Assembly (NCBI GenBank): GCA_027923505.1
Contig: BROI01000002.1
Span: forward strand, 248,001-312,000
DNA length: 64,000 bases
Direction of reading: 5' to 3'
Source of the DNA: Mayamaea pseudoterrestris
Lineage: Eukaryota > Bacillariophyta > Bacillariophyceae > Sellaphorales > Sellaphoraceae
The notes under the pieces are model-generated. The model was not told where the DNA came from. It searched no databases and saw nothing but the letters and a program-made list of their open reading frames with translations. Of this stretch, positions 43,748-53,863 are shown one piece after another; within the stretch, counting starts at the first letter, position 1, and every line of letters starts with the position of its first letter. Position numbers and translations under genes: made by a program.

Positions 43748-46700
43748 TTACATAGCCGAATGAACAAGACAAGATTCAACAGGTTCGCTCATCGCCGAGT
43801 TTGTCTGGGATTGGATCACGTCGCTTTCAAACAAGGCCGAGCCAACAACGCGGGCAGCACGCGCCATGCCTTGGTTCATTGCAAAATGCTCCTCTTCAAC
43901 GACCCAGCTTCCTTGACTCAACTCCTCGTCATCACTTGTGCTTCCGCTCCACAAATCCTCCCCTTCGCTGGTCTTGGCATCCATTGCCACGCCGCGTTCA
44001 AACTCCTTGTTGAAATCGTCAATAGCGGCGGCAAACTTGTCAAGCGTTGCTCCGATATAACCAGCAGTTTCACCGTTTCCTTCCGCGTCATCCTTGAACG
44101 AAAGGTCACTGGTCGCAGACGGCGGCGAAGATGGTGGCGTTTGCTGTGACGTAAAAGTTTCCTCCATCAAGGCCGCCTTGCCAATCGACTTTGTGGCCAC
44201 AGTCGAGTCGTGCCATACTGCTTCCTTAAGCTTCTTCATCCCAAGAGATAATTCATCGCTGCCCGTTTGCGTAGATGAAGGAGGAGCCACAGTCGTCAAT
44301 GCTTTCACAACCATTTGCAAAGCTGGCTCGCCAATCGACTTTCTAGTCTTGAGCTTGCCCATCCCAACTGATGATTTATTGACGGGCCGAGATTTCGAAC
44401 CATTCTGAAAAGCAACCGTTAACTCGCGATTTACCGCGGCCTTGAGCTTGCTCATCCCATACGATGATTTGTCGTTGCGCTGATTGGAAGCAGCGAACAA
44501 CGGAGCTGCCTTTGCTGCCATCGACATCTCGACAGTTTTCTTCGCTCCTTCTTTACACTCCTTCTCCTTGACACCCCTGAGCATCTCATTAAAGTGTTTG
44601 ATGCTAGACTCTGCCTCCTCCGCATATAAACTGGCTGCACCGGGCCCCGTAGAAAATCCTTGACCCAAGCATCGATGACGCTGGCCCGAATGCTGGAATC
44701 GAGAGCGGCGAAAATGTTTGCGGCGCCCAAAATTAGCTCCAAGGCCACGGCCCTGATACCATTCTTCCTGGAAGGCTTGGTCGCGTTCTGCAATGTTGTC
44801 AGTGTGGAATATGAAGTCGAAGTAGCCGTCAAACCATTTACTCGCTCCGTACGTACCAAGTTCCGTAGGCTCAAACTCAAGATTGTTGTCTGTGTAACCA
44901 TCGTACACGTAGCACTCGCTGCAGAGGTCAAAGTCAAAGGCATTGAGTGCGTGGAAGCGCTGGCCAATAATGGGAGAAATCGAGCATCCGTCACAAGTGT
45001 GACGGCCATGAATAAAGGGTCGCAAATGGGTCCGCCAGTTAGTCGGAACTGATGTACCAACTGGAGCGGACAGGCCTGCAATAGCAGTCTCCACTGCTGG
45101 TACAGCCTGGACAGATACCGGATCTGGCGTCTCGTGTTTTTTATATTGAATCAAGCTTCGAGCCAAGAAATACATCGCCGCTAACAATTTGACAACAGGG
45201 GCGAATATCGCAGATAATGTCCGCCCGAGAAAAGAGCGTTCTTCGCGAGCCACGCCACCAGTAACCGAAACCTTTTCATCAAAAGGCGTCACATTGGCCA
45301 TAATTTTAATAAAACCCTTCCCATAGTGTGCCTGCAATGCGTCCACCAGCTCCTCCGCCGATCCAATCATTACATCGTCGCCAGTTGCGTCCAAATACAC
45401 CAAGTGGACGCAATATCCACTCGTAGACTGCGCAAGCGCATCTTCTCCAGTGAACGTCTGAACCGCGTAGAGCTTTAAAACATTGTACATGTTCTCATTC
45501 GCGCCCAAGTGATGCTTAAGATGGACGCGACGAAAAATTGCATCAACGCCTTTCACGCCTTTAATACAAAAGAAAAGAACGCGCATGTCAGAGCCCATTC
45601 AAATTAAACAAAACCTTTACAATATCTGCATGAGACGCACCAGTCTTCTTGACACCCAGCTTGATAAAAACATGCTGCGCAGCAGCCTTCTGCAAAACCG
45701 ACAATCCAAGCACACCCGCCGGGTTCGCAGTCACCTTGGTGGTCATATTCGGTAAGGCAACGTCCGGCACTCGAGCAGCAGCAAAACTTCGAAGTGGTTG
45801 ACGAAAAGACTCGCGTAATTGCTGACTGTTAGCTGGAGGCGCATGCACATGCATTGACGCCGCCCGTTCGTACGCTTTCATTGGTAGGCGCCGCCGCGGA
45901 CGCGTCTGCTCTTCTGGAGCCTCGGCAAGCGCGGCAAGATCCGCCGCCATTTGCTCCTCAGTAACCACGTGCTCCTTCATTTGTTCCGGCGACATGATCT
46001 CCTTGACAAGCGTCAAAAGCTTGGTGCTTGTAGTTTCAGCACTAGCCAAGTACTTTTCGGCGCGCTTCGTCTCCAACTCAACCTCATCCATCATTTTGTT
46101 GAGATAATCGAAAAGATGCATGTTTACGAGCCATTCCGATCGCTTCTTGGCAAAGTAAGCGCGCGTCGCTTCCAAAAGAGGCTCCTCAAGGACCGTCTGG
46201 TACAGTTGGAGCTTCGGCCCATCCATGGCTTGAATCATTTCCACAACTCTAGTCAAGAGTGCATAATCAACATTAATTTCGCCGTCTCGGCCCTTCTCAA
46301 CAAGCTCCAGCACGGCTTGCGTGGCTTGCGTTTGAATTGGTTCAAAGACGCATGTACGAAACGCATTGATTCCCGACTGCAGCAAACTTGGAAGAAACTT
46401 ATGCTTGGCAAAGTAGCGATCCAAATGTTTGAAGATTTTTTGGACCCACTTGTTGTAGTATTGATAATTCGTCCATTGCTTAACCAATTTTTCTAGTAGC
46501 TCATTGCAATCTCCGCCCGACGAGGTTACTTGCAGAATTGGCAGAACCTTGGTTTTCAGGTACTCTTTCACGGTTGCCTCGCGACGCTCCCAAAGCTCGC
46601 TTGCCCAATTGTAGGGACCGCTCTGCGTACTCATGTTGAAGCAGAGACTATGAGAAATGTTAATAATTAGAATACATTCGTGAGTGAATAGTGCAAGACG

Positions 46701-47020
46701 AGCAATCCATTGAATTCTCGCAGCTGCTGCAAAATACGCACGCGTATATGGCCGTGTATTCGGCCGGCGAAAACATTTTTTCGCCCTTTTCCAAGCCTCC
46801 CTTTTCCATGACTTGTTCGAGGCGATCAAGCTGACACGAAATAGAATGACATTATAGTGTTAGTGAGTGAATATGATGTAAAAGCTGCAGCAGGAATAGA
46901 CTTGCTCATCGCGCTACCGTGACACTCCGAGCGACTCACCTTGGTTTTCATTTCGCTCCATCCCTTCTCCAGCGGAATAAAAGGATTTACAAAGCTGCGC
47001 TTTGCATTCATGGTGGTCAT
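43748..47020 (-). CDS. Cullin N-terminal region fused to PB1 and ZZ domains, no cullin C-terminal half
   Basis: Exons (complement) 46940-47020, 46742-46830, 45641-46647 and 43748-45558 (introns 109, 94 and 82 bases) give 995 residues. Cullin-type repeats lie at ~12-310: LEKGWSEMKTK, MFSPAEYTAIYALCFNMSTQ, SGPYNWASELWERREATVKE, HLDRYFAKHKFLPSL, GEINVDYALLTRVVEMI, LEATRAYFAKKRSEWL. The cullin homology and RING-binding parts are absent. A PB1 domain at ~382-483 is completed only by the last splice (HVFIKLGVKKT|GVKGVDAIFRRV, acidic YLDATGDDVMIGSAEELVDA). A hydrophobic stretch follows (~502-530), then a ZZ finger (~578-620, CDGCSISPIIGQRFH ... DFDLCSEC) and three repeats around S-x-GM-x-KLK. Cullin N-termini bind Skp1/BTB adaptors; PB1-ZZ pairs mark p62/NBR1 receptors. 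The joint function is unknown. Confidence 0.8.
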
Positions 47021-47768
47021 AATAAATGCAGCTTTATTCACTGCTGCTGTTACCTACTACTACAGACACGAGAAAAGGATCAAGAGCTTCTTGATGCTGC
47101 AGCAATCAAAAGTGGCGAGGTTTGTGTGTGAGCGGCGTGTCAAGCGAGCGAAAGATCCAAACGTGGCTCGCATCGGTTCTCGAATTCTGTGGCGAAACTA
47201 CTTAGGGCTACAATTAAGTATTAAGTAGCTACCGTAGCTATCCAATGACTTACAGATAGACACAGAACAATCAACTGCGCAAGGAAAGACGCTCGCTACA
47301 TTCTAGCAGCATATATAGTTCTATTTTGATCTGGATTGGGGAATGATGCGAATCATGTATCTATTGGCACTTTATGATATCATCAAATAGCATTTGCACA
47401 GAAGGCGTTGCAGGCATGAGGTCAACGTTTCCACGCATGTAGCCAACGACCCATGCCGCAGCAGTATCAAATCATCATGTTTCACGTAAATATACTTGTA
47501 TAAGCATGTCGTGGCGATTCCTTAAATTTCCTAGCTACTATGAACTCGCGTCAAGAATCGACGCAGCGGAGGATTCAAACCATCACTATTATCCATGCAT
47601 GCTATAGCCTACTGCACTAACGTAGTTTATTTTGCCGCGCTGCAGCCAGCGAGGTGAAAATGGACTGAGTTATGTTGAATCGCCATCCTCTTATCTATTG
47701 TGCATGGACATGGCTCTGAGATGGGCTGTTAAAAGTGATGGCTGAGGCATCCACCATGCAACTTAAGC
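47021..47768. other. Intergenic between the cullin-PB1-ZZ gene and the HAT-repeat gene
   Basis: Holds the promoter of the cullin-PB1-ZZ gene (left) and the 3' flank of the HAT gene (right). A plus-strand frame at 46941-47228 overlaps the first exon of the minus-strand gene and is best read as its shadow. A GGTTTGAATCC stretch near 47571 resembles a tRNA B box but lacks an A box. Confidence 0.4.
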
Positions 47769-49391
47769 TTATTGATGGTAGTATTGCTGCTGCTGCTGCA
47801 GCTGTTGCGACGCTATCATAGAAGCCTGGCCATGTAGTTGCTGCGGATACGTACCGGACAATGGCTGATGCATTCCATTTTGCATTTGCATCATTTGCTG
47901 CGGCAACTGCTGATACTGCACTTGCTGCGGCTGCACCATGTATGAAGCTGGAGCATTGTAAACTCCGCCAGGCTGTCCTGGCACAGCAAAATCAGGCGTT
48001 GGACTTGGTTGTCCCATAGGACTCGCGGCTGCATGGACACCATGCTGTTGCACGTCGTCTCGCAGCCGACTTACTTGCTTACGCAGCATGCCGACATGGG
48101 GAACCTCACCAATGCGATTCCGTAGAAAGAAAGCGGAGTGAAGGTACGAACACACCTTGGCTTGCAGCTTCAGTGCCGACGTGTCCACCGTTGGTCCTCC
48201 TTCAAAGCCTGGAACCTCCAGTTTCGACAAGACTTGCTGCTGCAAACATAAAAGTTGCCTAAACTCCCATGCTATCCCCGTCATGACGTTTTGCCGCTGC
48301 TGCATGCACGTCGATTGGAATGCTTGCCGCTCCGACTCGTTCATTTGTTGGACGGCCGACGCTGCAACGCCAGCAACCGCCAAGCGGTCGTCGAGGGTTG
48401 CTTCCAGTCGGTCATGCTCTCGCGTCATTGTTTCGTCCAACGTGGCAATGGCCGTCTTGGCTTCCGTTTCCTTCAATGCCTGCAATGTCCATAAACCTTG
48501 GCAAACATTTAGCAGCACTGAACCTAATGGTCCAAGCAAAATCTCTACCAGTTTCAAGGCCAACATTGCACCAAGTATATCTTTAGCCGTCGGATCGGCC
48601 AATTTTGGAGGAGATGGCTGAAACAGCGACGGGTCAGGTCGGTGTGCGGGCCCGCTTCCGTCTCGAATCATCCAACCAGCGGCAACGTCTGGAGGCAGCG
48701 TTCCTTGCTGAATGACTTCCGCAAATGTATTCGATTCCTGTGCAACTGCTTCGGGCATGACAACATATGTCTTGCTGTCTTGCCATTGATGCTGCTCATG
48801 AGAGAATACACCAGGTACAGAGAAGGAGTCGGCTCGAAAACGTTTCGCTGGACGATGTGCATCCTGCTGCTCCACTTCATCGGAAGCAACAGTTTCGGGA
48901 CGCAGCGCACGTTCACTCTCCACCGCCGCCTTCAATTCGCGCAGCGTCAACTCTGCGTTCGACTTTTGCATCATTTCCAAAAACTCGTTCCACAACAACC
49001 CTTGATCCTGCTCATCAATGAGTTGTGAATCTTGTATCAAGACTCGTATGTAAACATTTTGCGCCGACTTTATCTTGGCTCGTTCTTCCAGGAATCGCGC
49101 ATACTCCAGCCAGACTCTGCCAACATGCTTCGCCACAGGATCCGACACGGCTTGCTCATAGATTTCGGTAGCCGTTTTAAACTGTTTGTGATTGGCGTAG
49201 AATTGTGCGTACGCGATCCACAGCGTGGCGATTGCCTCCGTGAGCGTTTCCGAGTGATGGCCTTCGCGCGCGTCATCGGACCATTCCAGTAGTGCACTCT
49301 GAAAGACCATGGAGCCACCGTCAATGTCAGCATCATTTGCTAGCTTTTGGTTGGCTGCTTGAATAATAGCGTTGGGATCGTACTTGTCCAT
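47769..49391 (-). CDS. HAT/TPR-type repeat protein with Gln-rich tail, possible RNA-processing factor
   Basis: 540 residues, single exon. At ~45-165 are several half-a-TPR (HAT) units: LTEAIATLWIAYAQFYANHK, FKTATEIYEQAVSDPVAKHV, GRVWLEYARFLEERAKIKSA and LLWNEFLEMMQKSNAELTLR. A basic patch (HRPAKRFRADSF) may be a nuclear signal. A helical region at ~290-430 (ILGAMLALKLVEILLGPLGS, long coiled stretch) follows, and then a Gln/Pro/Met-rich end. HAT arrays occur in pre-mRNA splicing, 3'-end and rRNA processing factors; no closer match is seen. The start at 49391 (MDKYDPN) is the first ATG in frame. The copia element begins ~42 bases upstream of it. Confidence 0.78.
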   Translation of the reverse strand: MDKYDPNAIIQAANQKLANDADIDGGSMVFQSALLEWSDDAREGHHSETLTEAIATLWIAYAQFYANHKQFKTATEIYEQAVSDPVAKHVGRVWLEYARFLEERAKIKSAQNVYIRVLIQDSQLIDEQDQGLLWNEFLEMMQKSNAELTLRELKAAVESERALRPETVASDEVEQQDAHRPAKRFRADSFSVPGVFSHEQHQWQDSKTYVVMPEAVAQESNTFAEVIQQGTLPPDVAAGWMIRDGSGPAHRPDPSLFQPSPPKLADPTAKDILGAMLALKLVEILLGPLGSVLLNVCQGLWTLQALKETEAKTAIATLDETMTREHDRLEATLDDRLAVAGVAASAVQQMNESERQAFQSTCMQQRQNVMTGIAWEFRQLLCLQQQVLSKLEVPGFEGGPTVDTSALKLQAKVCSYLHSAFFLRNRIGEVPHVGMLRKQVSRLRDDVQQHGVHAAASPMGQPSPTPDFAVPGQPGGVYNAPASYMVQPQQVQYQQLPQQMMQMQNGMHQPLSGTYPQQLHGQASMIASQQLQQQQQYYHQ

Positions 49392-49432
49392 TGCACTGTT
49401 TGTTTGATTGTTTAATTGTAATGGGACGCATG

Positions 49433-49612
49433 TGTTGAGCACGGATGAGAACCCAAACCGAAGCGGCAGCGGTGACGTCACGAAGACGGTCACGTTTAAG
49501 TAAGCGCGGTAAGCGGCAACCGAAGGAGTGGATCGAGGACGATCACTTCTTGGAGAAAATAAGTAAAGTGGTTTTATTGACTCTGTTCTGCTTAATCATT
49601 AGTGTCGCTTCA
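49433..49612 (+). repeat. 5' LTR of copia element
   Basis: 180 bases starting TGTTGAGC and ending CGCTTCA. It matches the copy at the other end base for base as far as read by eye. It holds a perfect TGACGTCA palindrome (49473-49480), the classical CRE/bZIP site, which could serve as its promoter element. Confidence 0.93.
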
Positions 49613-52600
49613 AGCGTACAACATCATGCAGCGTCGTGAGCACGCAGATGGCGAAGCCACGCTGCCAACGAACGAGGGCGTGGCGTTCCACACGACTGGT
49701 ACCGCGCGTGACCCTCCCAGGTGCTGGATCTGCCAACAGGTTGGCCATGTGCAGCGAGACTGTCCTACTAGAACGGAGTCTACGGAGAGTGCGCCGGCTG
49801 CAGAGGCTAGTGGAGCGCAGCACTTCACGCTGGGTAGCGAGGAAGATAGCGACGACGACGACGAGATCGGCTACATGTTCGCGCAGCCGCCGAAGTCGAA
49901 AGTGAACATTTCGAAGAAGGCCGTGCTTTTGGACAATCAGTCGACAGTGGATCTGTTCTGCAACGCCAAGATGCTGACGAACATTCGCCCGGTACCAACG
50001 TGGATGGTGATCAAGTGCAATGCTGGTACAGTGAGGACGAACATGATGGGCGACTTGGAGGGCTATGGTCCGGTGTGGTGGTACCAACGTGGATGGTGAT
50101 CAAGTGCAATGCTGGTACAGTGAGGACGAACATGATGGGCGACTTGGAGGGCTATGGTCCGGTGTGGTGGTATCCGCAGGGGCTGGCGAACATTTTGAGT
50201 TTGGCGCAAGTCCGGAAGAAGTTTACCGTGGAGTATCTCATGCACGGCATGGAGCGTCCAAGGTTCGTCGTGGAGAAGCCGGACGGTAAGCAGCGAGAGT
50301 TTGTCGAGACTGACTCTGGGCTGTATGTATGCGAGAGTTTTTCGAAGGGCAAGCGCGGCGATGTCAAGGATGGAGTGGCGATGTTGACTACGGTAGACGA
50401 TAACCGTACTAACTACACCAATGATGACTATTTACGCGCTGTTAGAGCTAGGGAATTGCAAATCAAAATTGGACGGCCAAGCCTCAAGGATTACCTGCGC
50501 ATCGTTACTAGCAATCAGTTGCCGAACTGCCCCGTGACAAAAGCCGACATCCTGGCGGCTGAGCACATCTTTGGACCCGATGTTGGCTCGTTAAAAGGAA
50601 AGACGACGCGTCGCGCGTCGCATCTGGTGAAGCCTGCGATTGTTGAGCAGCTTCCACCGGCTATCATGAGTCGCTATCGAGACGTTACTCTTTGTGCAGA
50701 CATCATGTATATCAACAAGGTCCCTATGTTGGTGACGTTCTCCCGCAGCATTCGTTTTGCTACGGTCGAGGTGATTCAAAACCGTACGCTTCCGGTTATG
50801 TTGAAGGCAATCGAGTCTGTGTTGAAGATTTACGCACGCGGTGGGTTCCGTGTCGTTGCGGCTCTGATGGATGGGGAGTTCGCTCCAATGCTTGGCGCAT
50901 TGGCTGATCTCGGAGTGGCGCTCAATGCGACGTCTGAGGATGAGCACGTTGGCGAAATCGAACGTTTTATCCGTGTCGTGAAGGAACGGGTGCGCGCGAC
51001 ATACAACACGTTGCCGTTTAAGCACGTGCCGGCACGATTGGTTATCGAAATGACGAAGTCTGCCGTGTTTTGGTTGAATGCGTTTCCGAACGAGCGTGGC
51101 ATTTCGAAGGATCTCAGTCCACGTACCATTGTGACTGGTCAGACAGTTGACTTTAATTGGCATTGCAAGTATGAATTCGGTCAGTATGTGCAAACGCATG
51201 AGTCGCACAGCAATGACATGCAGGCGCGCACGATTGGTGCGCTGGCTCTGCGCCCAACTGGTAATGTGCAGGGCGGGTTTTATTTCCTCAGTTTGTCCTC
51301 GGGCAAAATTCTGAATCGTGGCCACGCTACGCCTTTGCCCATGCCTGATGATGTCATTGAGCGCGTGCATCGTCTCGCTCGTCAACAGAAGGCCAATCCG
51401 GGCATCGTGTTCATGGACCGCCACCGTGTTGCGGAGGCTGCTGAGCCAGTCATGTGGCACGCTGATGACGACGAGGATGATGATGACTCTGATTACGATG
51501 ACGACGCTTCTCGCGGCGACGACGACTCTGCCGGTGGAAGCGAAGGAGTGAATGCGACCGATGACGACAACGACAGCGACGACGACGATAGTGCTGACGG
51601 CGCAATCGAAGGAGTGCCGGAAGATGAGGATGGTGAGGCCATTGAAGGCGAACTTGACGACGCGCCGGCCATGGATGATGGCGAAATTGAAGGAGTCGAT
51701 GAAGGCGAAATTGAAGGAGTGCCAGCTGCTGCAGATGAAGAGGATTTCGATGCGCGCTATGGCCCACGCACTGGTCGGTATGGCCTGCGTGCGCGCAAAC
51801 CTCGATCGTTCGCTCATTTGTTCACGCTCGACGCTGCAGAGGAAGTGTCGGAGCCACTCGTCACGGCGCAGATGAATATGCGGCAAGGTTTGAAGGCGTT
51901 TGGCGATGCTGGAGTGGAGGCAGTGCGCAAGGAAATGCAGCAGCTACACGATAGACACGTCATGAAGGCAGTCCCCCAGTGCACTTTGACTCCACAGCAG
52001 CGTAAGGATGCGCTGGCATATTTGATGTTTCTCAAGCGCAAGCGGTGCGGAACTGTGAAGGGACGCGGATGTGCAGATGGACGCAAGCAACGAGCGTACA
52101 CTGCGAAGGAAGACGCGGCATCTCCCACGATAGCGACTGAGGCCATTTTTCTGACGGCAATCATTGACGCTATGGAAGGACGCGAGGTTGCTGTGGTTGA
52201 TGTTCCGGGCGCGTTCATGCAAGCGGAAATGGACGAGTTGGTGCACGTTCGTTTCACTGGGAAGATGGTGGAGCTACTGTTGGAGATTGATCGCGAAATG
52301 TACGAGCCTTGCGTCACAATGGAGAACGGCGAGAAAGTCATGTACGTTGAATTACTCATGGCACTTTACGGCACACTGCGAGCAGCGCGACTGTTCTGGG
52401 AGAAGTTGTCTGCAAAATTGCTCGAGTGGGGCTTTGAGAAGAACCCGTATGATCCATGTGTGTGTAACAAGATGGTCAATGGAAAGCAAATCACCGTGGG
52501 ATGGCACGTGGATGATTTGAAGATTTCGCACGTTGAAGTGAGCGTCGTGGATGAGTTCATCGCGCAGATGGATGAGGAGTTCGGTAAGGAGACTCCAATG

Positions 52601-53504
52601 AACAAGTCACGTGGAAAAGTACACGACTACCTCGGCATGGTATTGGACTATACTAAGCCTGGAGAAGTAGCAATCAACATGATTGACTATGTGAAGAATG
52701 TGCTCCATCATGCGCCAGGCGACATGGATGGAACGGCAGCGACTCCGGCGGCCAGTCACTTGTTTCAGATTTCGGAAAATCCAGTCATGCTGAGCGAAGA
52801 AAAGAAGAGCATTTTTGTGACAATTGTGATGCAGTGTCTGTACCTGAGCCAGCGTGCGCGACCGGACATTCGCACAGCAATTTCTTTCTTGAGCACGAGG
52901 TTGCAACAGCCGGACGAAGACGACTATAAGAAGGCTGCAAGAGTGGTGAAGTATTTACGCGGGAGCGTGGACATGGTTTTGACGCTGAAGGCGGACCAGT
53001 CCGGAGTAGTCCAGTGGTGGGTCGACGCGTCGTACGCGGTACACCCAGACATGAAGGGTCACACTGGTGGAACAATGACACTTGGCCAAGGGTCAGTGTA
53101 CAGCACGTCGGCTAAACAGAAGTTGGTAACAAGAAGCTCGACGGAGAGTGAAGTCGTGGGAGTTCATGATGTGCTACCGCAGTTGCTGTGGACAGGATAT
53201 TTTCTGAAGGCGCAAGGTTTCGGGGTCAAGGACACGAAATTGTATCAAGACAATATGAGTTCAATGCTGTTGGAAAAGAATGGCAGAAGCTCAAGTACAA
53301 AGCGCACGCGACACATGAATGTTCGGTACTTCTTTGTGAAGGATCGCGTGGCTGCTGGTGAAGTCAACATTGAGCATTGTCCGACCGGAGACATGGTCGC
53401 GGATTTCTTTACGAAACCATTGCAGGGAGCCCAGTTTGGAAAGCTCCGCAACCTGGTTATGAATCTGGCCTCGAGCAGTAAGTACTACTCGGCCCAAAGG
53501 AGTG

Positions 53505-53684
53505 TGTTGAGCACGGATGAGAACCCAAACCGAAGCGGCAGCGGTGACGTCACGAAGACGGTCACGTTTAAGTAAGCGCGGTAAGCGGCAACCGAAGGAG
53601 TGGATCGAGGACGATCACTTCTTGGAGAAAATAAGTAAAGTGGTTTTATTGACTCTGTTCTGCTTAATCATTAGTGTCGCTTCA
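53505..53684 (+). repeat. 3' LTR of copia element
   Basis: Identical by eye to the 5' LTR, including the CRE-type palindrome (53545-53552). Its end borders unique sequence ~180 bases upstream of the PIN-like carrier gene, so it could also act on that gene. Confidence 0.93.
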
Positions 53685-53863
53685 AGGGCGCGCAAGATAT
53701 ATTCTAGATCCAACAGCATGGACGTTGACGAGGTAGGTTGATGGTGGGAGTGGTTCGTATTTAAAAACGTCATGATGTCGTACCATCAACTGTTTCTGGC
53801 GCCGGAGCAGGTCGAAACTAGTGCGACATGTGACTCGAAACGTCACTCGTCATCACCTCCACC

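Larger units (their letters stand above)
49433..53684 (+). mobile_element. Ty1/copia LTR retrotransposon, diatom CoDi-like, nearly whole fossil
   Basis: A 4.25-kb element bounded by 180-bp LTRs of the form TG...CA that look identical, so the insertion is recent on a genome time scale. Parts in copia order: a gag zinc knuckle (CWICQQVGHVQRDC, ~49720), protease (~49920), integrase (~50590-51250), an acidic low-complexity linker with repeats of EGV/EIEGV type, reverse transcriptase (~51850-52700) and RNase H (~52990-53450). It looks almost whole, with about one break. No matching target-site duplication is visible at its ends. It lies just upstream of the HAT-repeat gene start, pointing away from it. 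Long frames on its minus strand are shadows. Confidence 0.93.

Noticed and set aside
45559-45640. Two separate overlapping genes, with the ATG at 45598 of a PB1-ZZ gene lying inside the last codons of a cullin-like gene
   Set aside because: An 82-base intron with good ends removes both the stop and that ATG, keeps phase, and completes the first PB1 strand. One gene is the simpler reading.
46941-47228. Small plus-strand membrane protein
   Set aside because: No ATG at its start, and it overlaps the first exon of the cullin-PB1-ZZ gene, whose splice site and family match are clear.
47555-47640. tRNA B-box-like stretch on the minus strand
   Set aside because: No A box or cloverleaf arms upstream.
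50591-51886. 431-codon minus-strand frame
   Set aside because: Antisense to the integrase and linker of the copia element; no family resemblance.
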